Made by a program: the position numbers and the translations under genes
Part shown: positions 15,280 through 22,787 of the stretch, in pieces
How the letters are laid out: each line of letters starts with the position of its first letter
How positions within the stretch are numbered: position 1 is the stretch's first letter
DNA from: Sphingomonadaceae bacterium
Lineage (GTDB): Bacteria; Pseudomonadota; Alphaproteobacteria; Sphingomonadales; Sphingomonadaceae
DNA: 40,122 nt
Reading direction: 5' to 3'
Assembly: GCA_947473355.1 (NCBI GenBank)
Contig: CANJCQ010000037.1
Span: forward strand, 1 to 40,122
The notes under the pieces: generated by a model
What the model was told of the DNA's origin: nothing
The model's database searches: none
Seen by the model: the letters and a program-made list of their open reading frames with translations, nothing else

Positions 15280-16710
15280 TCATTCCTCCAGCACCCAGCT
15301 GTCCTTGGTGCCGCCGCCCTGCGACGAATTGACCACCAGCGAACCCTGTTTCAGCGCTACCCGGGTGAGCCCGCCGGGCGTGATTTCGATGCCGGTCGGC
15401 GAGACCAGCACGAAGGGCCTGAGGTCGACATGGCGCGGGGCGAGGCCCGCCTTGGTCAGGATCGGCACGGTTGAGAGCGAGAGGGTCGGCTGGGCGATGT
15501 AATTGTCGGGCCGCGCCCGCAGCTTCTTCGCGAAGTCCGCCAGTTCGGCCTTGGACGAGGTTGGCCCGATCAGCATGCCATAGCCGCCCGAACCGTGGAC
15601 TTCCTTGACGACCAGCTCGCTCAGATTGTCGAGCACATAGGCAAGGCTATCACTGTCCGAGCAGCGCCAGGTGGGGACATTGCCAAGAATTGGCTTCTCA
15701 CCGGTGTAGAATTCAATGATCTCGGGCATGTAGCTGTAGATCGCCTTGTCATCGGCGATGCCGGTGCCAGGCGCATTGGCGATGGTGATGCCGCCGGCCC
15801 GGTAGATATCCATCAGCCCGGATACACCCAGCACCGAGCTGGGGTTGAAGGTCAGCGGATCGAGGAATTCGTCGTCAACCCGGCGATAGAGCACGTCGAT
15901 CGGCTGGAAACCGCAAGTGGTGCGCATGGCGATGCGGCCATTGACGACGCGCAGGTCGCTGCCCTCGACCAGTTCTGCGCCCATCTGGTCGGCGAGGAAG
16001 GCGTGCTCGAAGTAAGCGGAATTGTAGATGCCCGGAGTCAGCACTGCGACCACCGGGCGGTCCGAGGCGGCAGGCGGCGCGCAGGCGGCAAGGCTGCGCG
16101 CGAGGCGGCGCGGATAGTCCGAGACCGGGCGCACCGGAATGCGGGTGAACAGCTCCGGAAACATCGCCATCATGGTTTCGCGGTTTTCTAGCATGTAGGA
16201 GACGCCCGATGGCGTGCGGGCATTGTCTTCGAGCACCAGGAATTCGTCTGGTCCCGTACGCACCAGATCGACCCCGACGATATGGGTGTAGATTCCGCCG
16301 GGCGGCTCGAACCCGACCATCTGCGGCAGGAAAGCCACGTTCCGGCTGATCATTTGTTCGGGCAACCGCCCGGCGCGGACGATTTCCTGGCGATGATAGA
16401 TATCGTGAATGAAGGCGTTGAGCGCGCGCACCCGCTGGGCAATCCCGCGCTCAAGCTTGCGCCATTCGGCGGCGGTGACAATGCGGGGGATCACATCGAA
16501 CGGGATCAGCCGCTCTTCGCCGTCATTGGCGCCATAGACATTGAATGTGATGCCGGTGCGGCGAAAAAACCGCTCTGCCTCATCGCTCTGTCGCCGCAGC
16601 CAGCTGAGCTCCTGGGCGCCGAGCCACTCGTCATATTGGCGATAGGCACCACGTGCTGTGCCGTCAGCCGCGTGCATCTCATCAAATTTCATGGACGAAT
16701 CGCCCGGCAT
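15280..16710 (-). CDS. Circularly permuted ATP-grasp type 2 ligase
   Basis: This protein of about 476 residues belongs to the DUF404/DUF407 circularly permuted ATP-grasp family. Motifs include RGITFNVYG-like RTGITFNVYGANDGEERLIP, GVDLVRTGPDEFLVLEDNARTPSGVSYMLENR (acidic metal-binding part), NAPGTGIADDKAIYSYMPEII and ELVVKEVHGSGGYGM (ATP-binding lysine and glycine-rich loop). It probably forms peptide-like bonds using ATP. It is the first gene of the Anbu operon. ATG 16710 follows GGAGGAG closely. ATG 16692 (MKFDEMH) is the alternative start. Confidence 0.9.
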   Translation of the reverse strand: MPGDSSMKFDEMHAADGTARGAYRQYDEWLGAQELSWLRRQSDEAERFFRRTGITFNVYGANDGEERLIPFDVIPRIVTAAEWRKLERGIAQRVRALNAFIHDIYHRQEIVRAGRLPEQMISRNVAFLPQMVGFEPPGGIYTHIVGVDLVRTGPDEFLVLEDNARTPSGVSYMLENRETMMAMFPELFTRIPVRPVSDYPRRLARSLAACAPPAASDRPVVAVLTPGIYNSAYFEHAFLADQMGAELVEGSDLRVVNGRIAMRTTCGFQPIDVLYRRVDDEFLDPLTFNPSSVLGVSGLMDIYRAGGITIANAPGTGIADDKAIYSYMPEIIEFYTGEKPILGNVPTWRCSDSDSLAYVLDNLSELVVKEVHGSGGYGMLIGPTSSKAELADFAKKLRARPDNYIAQPTLSLSTVPILTKAGLAPRHVDLRPFVLVSPTGIEITPGGLTRVALKQGSLVVNSSQGGGTKDSWVLEE

Positions 16711-16883
16711 CGCTCCTCCAATATGATCGATTGATGACGCAACTGTGTTCGCTTGCCAAGCAGACAATGCTGCACTTGCGAAATAATCTTGGCCGATGAA
16801 CTTCCGGGGACATCTGCAACTCTGCTTGCCACTGCGAAGCCTGTGGCTAGGAGGTCGCAGAAGGCGACAGGTGGATCGGGCAT

Positions 16884-18359
16884 ATGACTGCGACAACAAA
16901 AGCGGGCTGGAACAGGTTGCTGGCCTCCGCGGGACAGCGCGAAGGATTGTGGCTGGCTGTGGTCCTGGCGCTGCTGGCCTGCCTGCCAGTGCTGGTTGCG
17001 GCACGTCCGCAGATGACCGACTATCCCTCGCATCTGGCGCGCTACTACATCATGCTGGATCAAGGCCAAAGCGCGTGGCTGGCGCGCTATTATGACTTTA
17101 CATGGGCGTGGTCGGGCAATCTCGGCGTCGATTTGCTGATTTGGCCCTTGGCCAAGCTGTTCGGGCTTGAGCCCGCCGCGCGGCTCATCACAGGGATAGT
17201 GCCGCCGTTGACGGGTCTCGCCATGGTAACCGTCGAATGGACGCTGCGCCGACGCATCGGGGTGGGCACGATGCTGGCCTTTATCACCATCTGGTCCCCC
17301 GCGCTGACTATCGGCATGCTCAATTTTTCGCTGGCGCTGGCCTTGGCACTGTTCGCCTTTGCCGGCTGGGTGCGGCTGGAGAACTGGCGCTGGCGCTGGC
17401 TGGTCTATGTGCCGATAGGGGGCCTTGTGTGGCTGTGCCATCTGGCCGGATGGGGCGTGTTGGGGGTGCTGGTGCTGGGCTATGAGTGGCAGAAGCGACC
17501 GGGCTTTCGCGCGCTGCTCGCGCCCTGGCCGCTGGCCTTTCCTGCGCTGGGATTTCTGGGTGGGGGCGGGCCTGCTGGCCTGTTGGCCTTTGGTCAGGAT
17601 GTGGCGCGTTACAAGTTGTCGATCTGGTTGTTGGCGCTGCGCGACCAGTGGCAGTTGCTCGATTTCGGCAGCCTCGCCATAGTTCTGGTTGCCTGTGGAA
17701 TGGCGGCAGTTCTGCGCCGGTTCGATGGGCGGCTGGGCTGGGCGGCGCTCATGCTTGCGCTGTTGTCGCTTGCCCTGCCGCGGCACCTTGGCGGCGGGGA
17801 TTGGACCGACTACCGGCTGGTTGCCGTGGCGCTCACTGCGGGCAGTCTGGCCATTGACTGGTCGCCCCCGCGGCTGGTGCTGTGGCTCGCACCTTTGCTC
17901 TATCTGTTCCGTCTCGGCCTGACCACTACGGCGTGGTATGCGGATTCGCGCGATGTCGAGACGATGCTGCGGGCGCTTGATCATGTTCCCCGGGGGGCAC
18001 GCATCGCGGCGGCGGTGGTCATGGAGCGGTCGGACTGGGCGACTGACACCTTTCAGCATGTGCCAAGCTATGCAACGATCCACCGCGACGCTCTTGTGAA
18101 CACACATTTTGCCGTGACCGGCGTCCACATGCTGCGCCTTCGGGAAGGCCCCCCCGATTTCCTGGACCCGAGCCAGCGCATCCTGCGCAACCCCGGCGCG
18201 CCTGTCGATCTGGCCAATTTTGCCCCGGCGAAGGGTGCCGAATATCTGTGGTATATCGGCCGTGATGATCCCGCGACCATGCCGCCCGGCGCAGTCGTAA
18301 TCTACCGGACACCGCGCAGCCTGATGGCCCGGCTTGCAAAAGCGCCGTCCGCTCGCTAA
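16884..18359 (+). CDS. Polytopic membrane protein, glycosyltransferase-like
   Basis: This 491-residue protein has about ten predicted membrane segments between residues 22 and 360, then a soluble C-terminal domain of about 130 residues. After the first helix, the periplasmic loop carries an acidic motif (MTDYPSHLARYY). This recalls the DxD/ExD loop of GT-C glycosyltransferases that use lipid-linked sugars, but the rest of the family signature is not clear. The C-terminal part resembles the soluble domain of membrane mannosyltransferase-like proteins. It lies alone between the Anbu operon and secE. The ribosome binding site is weak. I do not assign a substrate. Confidence 0.6.
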   Translation: MTATTKAGWNRLLASAGQREGLWLAVVLALLACLPVLVAARPQMTDYPSHLARYYIMLDQGQSAWLARYYDFTWAWSGNLGVDLLIWPLAKLFGLEPAARLITGIVPPLTGLAMVTVEWTLRRRIGVGTMLAFITIWSPALTIGMLNFSLALALALFAFAGWVRLENWRWRWLVYVPIGGLVWLCHLAGWGVLGVLVLGYEWQKRPGFRALLAPWPLAFPALGFLGGGGPAGLLAFGQDVARYKLSIWLLALRDQWQLLDFGSLAIVLVACGMAAVLRRFDGRLGWAALMLALLSLALPRHLGGGDWTDYRLVAVALTAGSLAIDWSPPRLVLWLAPLLYLFRLGLTTTAWYADSRDVETMLRALDHVPRGARIAAAVVMERSDWATDTFQHVPSYATIHRDALVNTHFAVTGVHMLRLREGPPDFLDPSQRILRNPGAPVDLANFAPAKGAEYLWYIGRDDPATMPPGAVVIYRTPRSLMARLAKAPSAR

Positions 18360-18471
18360 GTCGCGCTCATCTTCCGACATCGGAGAATCAGCGCCCCTCC
18401 CGGTTCCCTTGATTGCCAGGGCGCCGGGGCGGCGATGATCCTGTGGCGGAAGCGAGAAGGAATGAGCCTGC

Positions 18472-18684
18472 ATGGAAGATCGTCCAGCCAAGACCAGAAC
18501 CTCACCCGGCGAATTCATGCGCCAGGTACAGGCAGAGGCACGCAAGGTCGTCTGGCCGACGCGGCAGGAAACCGTCACCACCTCGATTTTCGTCGGGATC
18601 ATGATGGTGATCCTGGCGGTGTTCTTCCTGGGCATCGACACGCTGTTCGGCAAGCTGGTGCAGTTTCTGCTTTCACTGGCCTGA
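18472..18684 (+). CDS. secE: Preprotein translocase subunit SecE
   Basis: This 70-residue protein has one membrane segment at about 40-62. The conserved cytoplasmic amphipathic helix and hinge read FMRQVQAEARKVVWPTRQET, matching the SecE consensus E-x-x-K-V-x-W-P-(T/S)-R. It clamps the two halves of SecY in the inner membrane. The length is normal for the short alphaproteobacterial form. AGAAGGAA lies upstream of ATG 18472. It precedes nusG by 51 bp, the usual order. The tRNA-Trp gene that often sits just upstream in alphaproteobacteria is not there. Confidence 0.97.
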   Translation: MEDRPAKTRTSPGEFMRQVQAEARKVVWPTRQETVTTSIFVGIMMVILAVFFLGIDTLFGKLVQFLLSLA

Positions 18685-18735
18685 TATGCCAGCCCGATAT
18701 TTCACAGTTTACGCGAAGAGAGAGCCCCGAAAGAC

Positions 18736-19275
18736 ATGATGGCCCGTTGGTATATCATCCACGCCTATTCCGGATTTGAGAACAAGGTCCGTGATTCGAT
18801 CCTTTCCGAGGCCGAACGCCTGGGTCTGTCGCCACTGGTCGAGGCAGTGGAAGTGCCGACCGAGACCATTACCGAGGTCAAGCGCGGCAAGAAGGTCCAG
18901 GTCGAACGCAAATTCATGCCGGGCTATGTCCTCGCCAAGCTGGCGATGAACGACGATGTCTATCACCTCGTCAAGAACGCCCCCAAGGTGACCGGTTTCC
19001 TTGGTCCCAATGGCAAACCGCAGCCGATTTCCGACCGCGAAGCCGCACGTTATTTCGGCGCACGCGATGCCGCCGCCGCCGAGCCCAAGCGTCATATCTC
19101 GGTCGATTACGAGATCGGCGATTCAGTCAAGGTCAACGCCGGGCCCTTCGCCAGCTTTACCGGGGTGGTGGAAGAGCTCGATTTTGAAAAGAACCGCGTC
19201 AAGGTTTCGGTCTCGATCTTCGGTCGGGCAACGCCTGTCGAGCTCGGCTTCGAGGAAGTTGAACTGTCGAAGTAA
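18736..19275 (+). CDS. nusG: Transcription antitermination/termination factor NusG
   Basis: This 179-residue protein has an N-terminal NGN domain ([18 protein letters not shown], and [14 protein letters not shown]) that binds RNA polymerase. Its C-terminal KOW domain ([29 protein letters not shown]) contacts Rho or ribosomal protein S10. It couples transcription to translation and modulates pausing and Rho termination. ATG 18736 is used; the next codon is also ATG (18739), and relatives often start at MARWYI. The usual downstream partner rplK is 2.2 kb away because of inserted genes. Confidence 0.97.
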   Translation: MMARWYIIHAYSGFENKVRDSILSEAERLGLSPLVEAVEVPTETITEVKRGKKVQVERKFMPGYVLAKLAMNDDVYHLVKNAPKVTGFLGPNGKPQPISDREAARYFGARDAAAAEPKRHISVDYEIGDSVKVNAGPFASFTGVVEELDFEKNRVKVSVSIFGRATPVELGFEEVELSK

Positions 19276-19304
19276 GGCCTATTCACCAAGGGGGGAGCCA
19301 CTGC

Positions 19305-19841
19305 ATGACCCTCGAAGACCTGAGCCTGATCGCCCAGATAGTCAGCGTGCTGCTGATCCCGGCGTCGTTGTTGTTCGTTGGCTTGCAGATGCGCCAGACG
19401 CTCGCCATCGAGCGCGGCAATGCCCAGCGCGACATTTTGGACCAGACCCGTGCCTGGTGGATGCTATGTGTCAGCGACGAAGCCATGTTCGACACGCTGA
19501 GCCGGGGGCTGGCCAATTACCACGGCCTGTCCCGTTTCGAGCAGGCGCGCTTCAGCACCTTGGGATTCAACCTGTTCCATATCGTCGAAGGCGTGTTTTG
19601 GCAGAGCCGGGAGCACCTGTTTACCGTGTCGATGCGCGAGGGCTATTACGTCGCCTTTCTGGCCATCATCAACACGCCCGGCGGGCGGCAATGGTGGCAG
19701 GAGGCGTCAAAGGTCGGCAATGGCGAGGTGTGCCAGTACTTCTCGGATCGCCTCGCCAATGAGGCAGCGACCTTGCCGCTATGGACCGATCTCAATCCGT
19801 TTTTGCGTCTGCCGGGGGCGACTGGCAAGCCCCGCGACTGA
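19305..19841 (+). CDS. Hypothetical protein with one membrane helix
   Basis: This 178-residue protein has an N-terminal membrane helix (residues about 6-24, [21 protein letters not shown]) and a helical cytoplasmic domain rich in aromatic residues. ATG 19305 follows a strong AGGGGGGAG site, 30 bp after nusG. Base composition matches the host, unlike the following gene. I do not recognise a named family. Proteins of this general form (short N-terminal helix, then [17 protein letters not shown]) are common and uncharacterised in sphingomonads. The last 50 bp overlap the convergent AT-rich gene on the other strand. Confidence 0.75.
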   Translation: MTLEDLSLIAQIVSVLLIPASLLFVGLQMRQTLAIERGNAQRDILDQTRAWWMLCVSDEAMFDTLSRGLANYHGLSRFEQARFSTLGFNLFHIVEGVFWQSREHLFTVSMREGYYVAFLAIINTPGGRQWWQEASKVGNGEVCQYFSDRLANEAATLPLWTDLNPFLRLPGATGKPRD

Positions 19842-20232
19842 GTCGCAAAGTTATGTAAGGTAAAATGACGAGACTAGGAAATATTACCAAAATTGATAAC
19901 ATCATTGTGGAAATTCGCAGGTCATCGCATATGTTATTTTCGGCAATTGAATAGTCACCGCCATATATAACTGGCTGCATTTCGTAAGTATTTAAGACTA
20001 TGTATTCAAATACAATTATGAAATATAATAACAGTGAACTTAAGACATCTAAAATTTTATTTCGGAATGGCTGAATAAATAACACTGTGATGATAATCAG
20101 TAATAAATACCTTATCATCATAAACATTCTATTGTTATGGTACATAAGGGACATGCCGTCATGCGTAGTTCCATAATACGTCATAAATAATATTTCCGCC
20201 AAGCAGGTTAATATTATTATGAATCTGAGCAT
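19792..20232 (-). CDS. AT-rich four-helix membrane protein; candidate immunity/partner protein
   Basis: This 146-residue protein has four hydrophobic segments (about residues 2-20, 38-54, 64-84 and 107-129) and little else, so it sits in the inner membrane. The gene is strikingly AT-rich: positions 20041-20100 contain 17 G+C of 60, while all flanking genes are GC-rich. ATG 20232 lies 2 bp after the stop of the JAMM-like gene, so the two are surely co-transcribed. Small polytopic AT-rich genes directly after a toxin gene are often immunity genes; that role is inferred here. The last 17 residues are read antisense to the end of the preceding host gene, suggesting that the original 3' end was lost on insertion. 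Confidence 0.7.
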   Translation of the reverse strand: MLRFIIILTCLAEILFMTYYGTTHDGMSLMYHNNRMFMMIRYLLLIIITVLFIQPFRNKILDVLSSLLLYFIIVFEYIVLNTYEMQPVIYGGDYSIAENNICDDLRISTMMLSILVIFPSLVILPYITLRLSRGACQSPPADAKTD

Positions 20233-20234
20233 GA

Positions 20235-21212
20235 CTAAAATCCGAAATATATAAATCGGTTATCCGTGACTTTGTTGGACAAACCAGAAACCATCGCTTG
20301 ATTGACCACAAATTTCACACCAGGATTGGCGGCAGCAATATACATATCTGCGTTTGAAGGGGCTGCATGACCTCGCGCTCCCAACTTGGAATCTACAGCA
20401 ACAGGATGCGTGTGTTCAACCATAATCAACCGGTATCCTGAGATTTGCGGAAGCTGCCATAACTCAAGGGGCTTGCGGGTTGTGAAATCACTCGACTGAC
20501 CCATGCCGGTTGCGCCGGCTCCCGTCACGATGCGCGCGGTGAATTCACCGGGTTTTGCTATGTTCTGGTAGACGAAAATGGCATGCTCGCGGACATACGG
20601 GGGAATCACGTTTCTCGCCCAAAATTCGGTTGACTTGTCCATCACATGCTTCTCGACGTCCAAGAATTTCATGACCCGGTCGCCTTCTGGCGACTTCAAG
20701 GTCCAATCCATAGTTCGGATGTGGTCCACGACTGGATTGCTTTGCGAACTGAAGTGTTCAAGACTTGCTGGCCGTTTCGCCCATTCTTCCCAGCGGCTGT
20801 CATTGGGCACGCCGTCGCTTCCCTTCCAGGCTTTCTCGCTCTCCCGGAGAAAGGCACTCACGCGCGGGTTTGGTGCCTCAGGTCCTTGTTGCGCGGCTGC
20901 TACTGGCGGCAATTTCGTTGCAGACGGAAGAGGTGCAGGAGATCTGCTTGTTCTACTCCCGCGTTGGGTTTGGCTTTGCCGTGCGCTGCCCGCACCAGCG
21001 CGATTGCGCGGAGCCAGACTCCCGCCACCGGGCCCAAACGTGAAACGACCATCGTCTGGATCGTGATATGGGTTGAATTTGCTTTCGCTCTCGTGCTCTC
21101 GGCCGCTGTGAGCGATCACGTCGTCGACATCAATGCGCTGCCCTGTCCGCAAGTAATGCCCGAAGGCGAGCATCTCCATCTTGTTGCGGTCGATTCTGTG
21201 CGCGATTGGCAT
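20235..21212 (-). CDS. JAMM-like domain protein with GRFTFGPGG leader; candidate toxin/effector
   Basis: This 325-residue protein has three parts. Residues 1-63 include SGREHESESKFNPYHDP and GRFTFGPGG, a leader motif seen in phage structural and polymorphic-toxin-type proteins. Residues about 64-115 are a low-complexity Ser/Arg/Pro/Ala linker. The C-terminal domain of about 200 residues ends with EHTHP (H267, H269) and PSNAD (S286, D289). H-x-H-P-x(n)-S-x2-D is the metal site of JAMM/MPN+ peptidases, with a longer spacer than usual; E209 or E223 could be the catalytic acid. DUF4329-type domains are an alternative reading. ATG 21212 is chosen for GGAG 6 bases upstream and for its fit to the promoter. 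No signal peptide is visible. Confidence 0.65.
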   Translation of the reverse strand: MPIAHRIDRNKMEMLAFGHYLRTGQRIDVDDVIAHSGREHESESKFNPYHDPDDGRFTFGPGGGSLAPRNRAGAGSARQSQTQRGSRTSRSPAPLPSATKLPPVAAAQQGPEAPNPRVSAFLRESEKAWKGSDGVPNDSRWEEWAKRPASLEHFSSQSNPVVDHIRTMDWTLKSPEGDRVMKFLDVEKHVMDKSTEFWARNVIPPYVREHAIFVYQNIAKPGEFTARIVTGAGATGMGQSSDFTTRKPLELWQLPQISGYRLIMVEHTHPVAVDSKLGARGHAAPSNADMYIAAANPGVKFVVNQAMVSGLSNKVTDNRFIYFGF

Positions 21213-21235
21213 ATCATTCTCCATATTTCCAAAGG

Positions 21236-21264
21236 AACATATAAAGAACATGTGGTTTTGTCAA
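21236..21264 (-). promoter_or_regulatory. Near-consensus sigma-70 promoter of the JAMM-like gene
   Basis: On the minus strand, TTGACA (21264-21259) is a perfect -35 box. It is followed after exactly 17 bases by TATGTT (21241-21236), a four-of-six -10 box. Transcription would begin near 21229, giving a leader of about 17 bases before ATG 21212 with GGAG inside it. This excludes the upstream in-frame ATG at 21251 and makes 21224 unlikely. Consensus-like -35 boxes are unusual beside the GC-rich host promoters and fit imported DNA. Confidence 0.6.
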
Positions 21265-21474
21265 CCAAAATCACCGAAACGGTTAGTTCTTGCTGCTCTG
21301 AGACCCGAAATCCTCTTCCCTTCCCTGCCAACTTCACCTAAGGGCCGCGCTTCTTCCGGCCATTTCCGGGAGAAATCCACGCGGGAGGAAGGCTTCTTGC
21401 CTTCTGCCTGACCGCTCACTCTGAGGCTCGGGGCTGAAACATGCGCCAGCCAACAGGAAGAAAGGAGGCCTCTC

Positions 21475-21906
21475 ATGGCCAAGAAGATTGACGGCTATAT
21501 CAAGCTGCAGGTGCCCGCGGGCGCAGCAAATCCATCTCCCCCGATCGGACCGGCGCTGGGTCAGCGCGGGGTCAACATCATGGAATTCTGCAAGCAGTTC
21601 AACGCTGCAACGCAAGATCTCGAAAAGGCCATGCCGATCCCGACGATCATCACGGTGTTCGCGGACAAGAGCTTCACTTTCGTCACCAAGACCCCGCCTG
21701 CCAGCTTCCTGATCAAGAAGGCTGCGGGCCTCAAGTCGGGCTCGAAGGAGCCGGGCAAGATTTCGGGCGGAACCATCAAGCGTTCGCAGCTGGCCGAAAT
21801 CGCTCAGACCAAGATGGCCGATCTGAACGCCAATACAATTGAACAGGCAACGAAGATCATCGAGGGCTCGGCCCGTTCGATGGGCCTCGATGTGGTGGAG
21901 GGCTGA
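21475..21906 (+). CDS. rplK: 50S ribosomal protein L11
   Basis: This 143-residue protein carries the L11 N-terminal domain ([37 protein letters not shown]), bound by thiostrepton-type ligands and RelA-linked stringent signalling. The C-terminal rRNA-binding domain is [13 protein letters not shown] [17 protein letters not shown]. It builds the GTPase-associated centre with 23S rRNA. ATG 21475 has GAAAGGAGG 8 bases upstream. It is 4 bp from rplA. It has been separated from nusG by minus-strand genes, so it must use a promoter in 21265-21470, which I could not define. Confidence 0.98.
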   Translation: MAKKIDGYIKLQVPAGAANPSPPIGPALGQRGVNIMEFCKQFNAATQDLEKAMPIPTIITVFADKSFTFVTKTPPASFLIKKAAGLKSGSKEPGKISGGTIKRSQLAEIAQTKMADLNANTIEQATKIIEGSARSMGLDVVEG

Positions 21907-21910
21907 TCCG

Positions 21911-22612
21911 ATGACCAAACTCACCAAGAACCGCAAGTCGCTGAACGCCAAGCTCGGCGACAACATGAAGCTCTATGGCGTCGATGAGGCGCTCAAGACT
22001 CTGCGCGAGCTCAAGACCACCAAGTTCGACGAGACTGTTGAAGTCGCGATGAACCTCGGTGTCGATCCGCGTCATGCCGACCAGATGGTGCGCGGCATGG
22101 TGTCGCTGCCTTCGGGCACCGGCAAGGACGTCAAGGTTGCCGTCTTCGCGCGCGGCGACAATGCCGAAAAGGCGCTCGCTGCCGGGGCCGACAAGGTTGG
22201 CGCCGAAGATCTGCTTGAAGACATGCAGGCCGGCAACCTCGACTATGGCCGCGTCATTGCCACGCCTGACATGATGGGCATCGTCGGCCGCCTCGGCAAG
22301 GTGCTGGGTCCCAAGGGGCTGATGCCGAACCCGAAGCTCGGCACGGTTACCCCGAACGTCGCCGAAGCGGTCAAGGCTGCCAAGGGCGGCCAGATCGAGT
22401 TCCGCGTCGAAAAGGCCGGCATCATTCACGCCGGCATCGGCAAGATGAGCTTCAGCGATGACGCCATCCGCGCCAATTTCGATGCCTTCGTCGATGCCAT
22501 CGTCAAGGCCAAGCCGGCCGGCGCCAAGGGCAAGTATCTGCGCAAGATCGGCCTCTCCTCGTCTATGGGCCCGGGGCTCAAGATCGACGTGTCGCAGGTT
22601 GCCGGCGGCTAA
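21911..22612 (+). CDS. rplA: 50S ribosomal protein L1
   Basis: This 233-residue L1 protein has typical sequences throughout: [49 protein letters not shown] and [14 protein letters not shown]. It forms the mobile stalk beside the E site and, in many bacteria, represses translation of its own rplK-rplA mRNA. The gene follows rplK after 4 bp, so the two are coupled. A strong hairpin terminator begins 26 bp downstream, and rplJ-rplL do not follow. Confidence 0.98.
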   Translation: MTKLTKNRKSLNAKLGDNMKLYGVDEALKTLRELKTTKFDETVEVAMNLGVDPRHADQMVRGMVSLPSGTGKDVKVAVFARGDNAEKALAAGADKVGAEDLLEDMQAGNLDYGRVIATPDMMGIVGRLGKVLGPKGLMPNPKLGTVTPNVAEAVKAAKGGQIEFRVEKAGIIHAGIGKMSFSDDAIRANFDAFVDAIVKAKPAGAKGKYLRKIGLSSSMGPGLKIDVSQVAGG

Positions 22613-22638
22613 ACTCGCCCATTTCGCGAATTGACTGG

Positions 22639-22664
22639 GGCCGGGAAGGAAGACCTTTCCGGCC
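22639..22664 (+). terminator. Terminator after rplK-rplA
   Basis: An 11-bp stem (GGCCGGGAAGG at 22639-22649 paired with CCTTTCCGGCC at 22654-22664, one G-T pair) closes over an AAGA tetraloop and is followed by the pyrimidine run TCTCTCATTT. It ends the L11-L1 transcript. The T-run is poor, so it may rely partly on other factors. Confidence 0.7.
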
Positions 22665-22738
22665 TCTCTCATTTGCCGCCTGCAGATCATTGCTACCAGT
22701 TTATTTGCTGCCGAATGATCCAACCAGCTGCGGGCAAC

Positions 22739-22783
22739 GTTTCTCCACCGTGCCTCCCCCCTGGGCACGATCCGAGGAGAAAC
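22739..22783 (+). promoter_or_regulatory. Hairpin masking the ribosome binding site of the fasciclin gene
   Basis: The leader folds into a two-part stem. GTTTCTCC (22739-22746) pairs with GGAGAAAC (22776-22783), and inside it CGTGCC (22749-22754) pairs with GGCACG (22764-22769). The outer 3' strand contains the GAGGAGA ribosome binding site for ATG 22788. Translation would be blocked while the outer stem is closed, as in RNA thermometers or other leader switches. The trigger is unknown. Confidence 0.4.
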
Positions 22784-22787
22784 TCCA

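Noticed and set aside
18360..18471. A second tRNA-Trp copy or fragment directly upstream of secE
   Set aside because: I looked for the anticodon-loop/T-loop pattern found at 1287-1332. It is not present, so tandem islands at tRNA-Trp up to secE are not supported.
16689..18653. Very long minus-strand open frame (over 600 codons) opposite the polytopic membrane gene and secE
   Set aside because: It is antisense to well-supported genes, its protein is rich in Gln, Arg, His and Pro as expected for antisense GC-rich codons, and it matches no family.
21388..21404. GAAGGC-TTCTT-GCCTTC hairpin upstream of rplK as an L1 operator or attenuator
   Set aside because: It is only 6 bp, lies 70 bases before the start codon, and does not resemble the known L1-binding motif. 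It is too weak to annotate.
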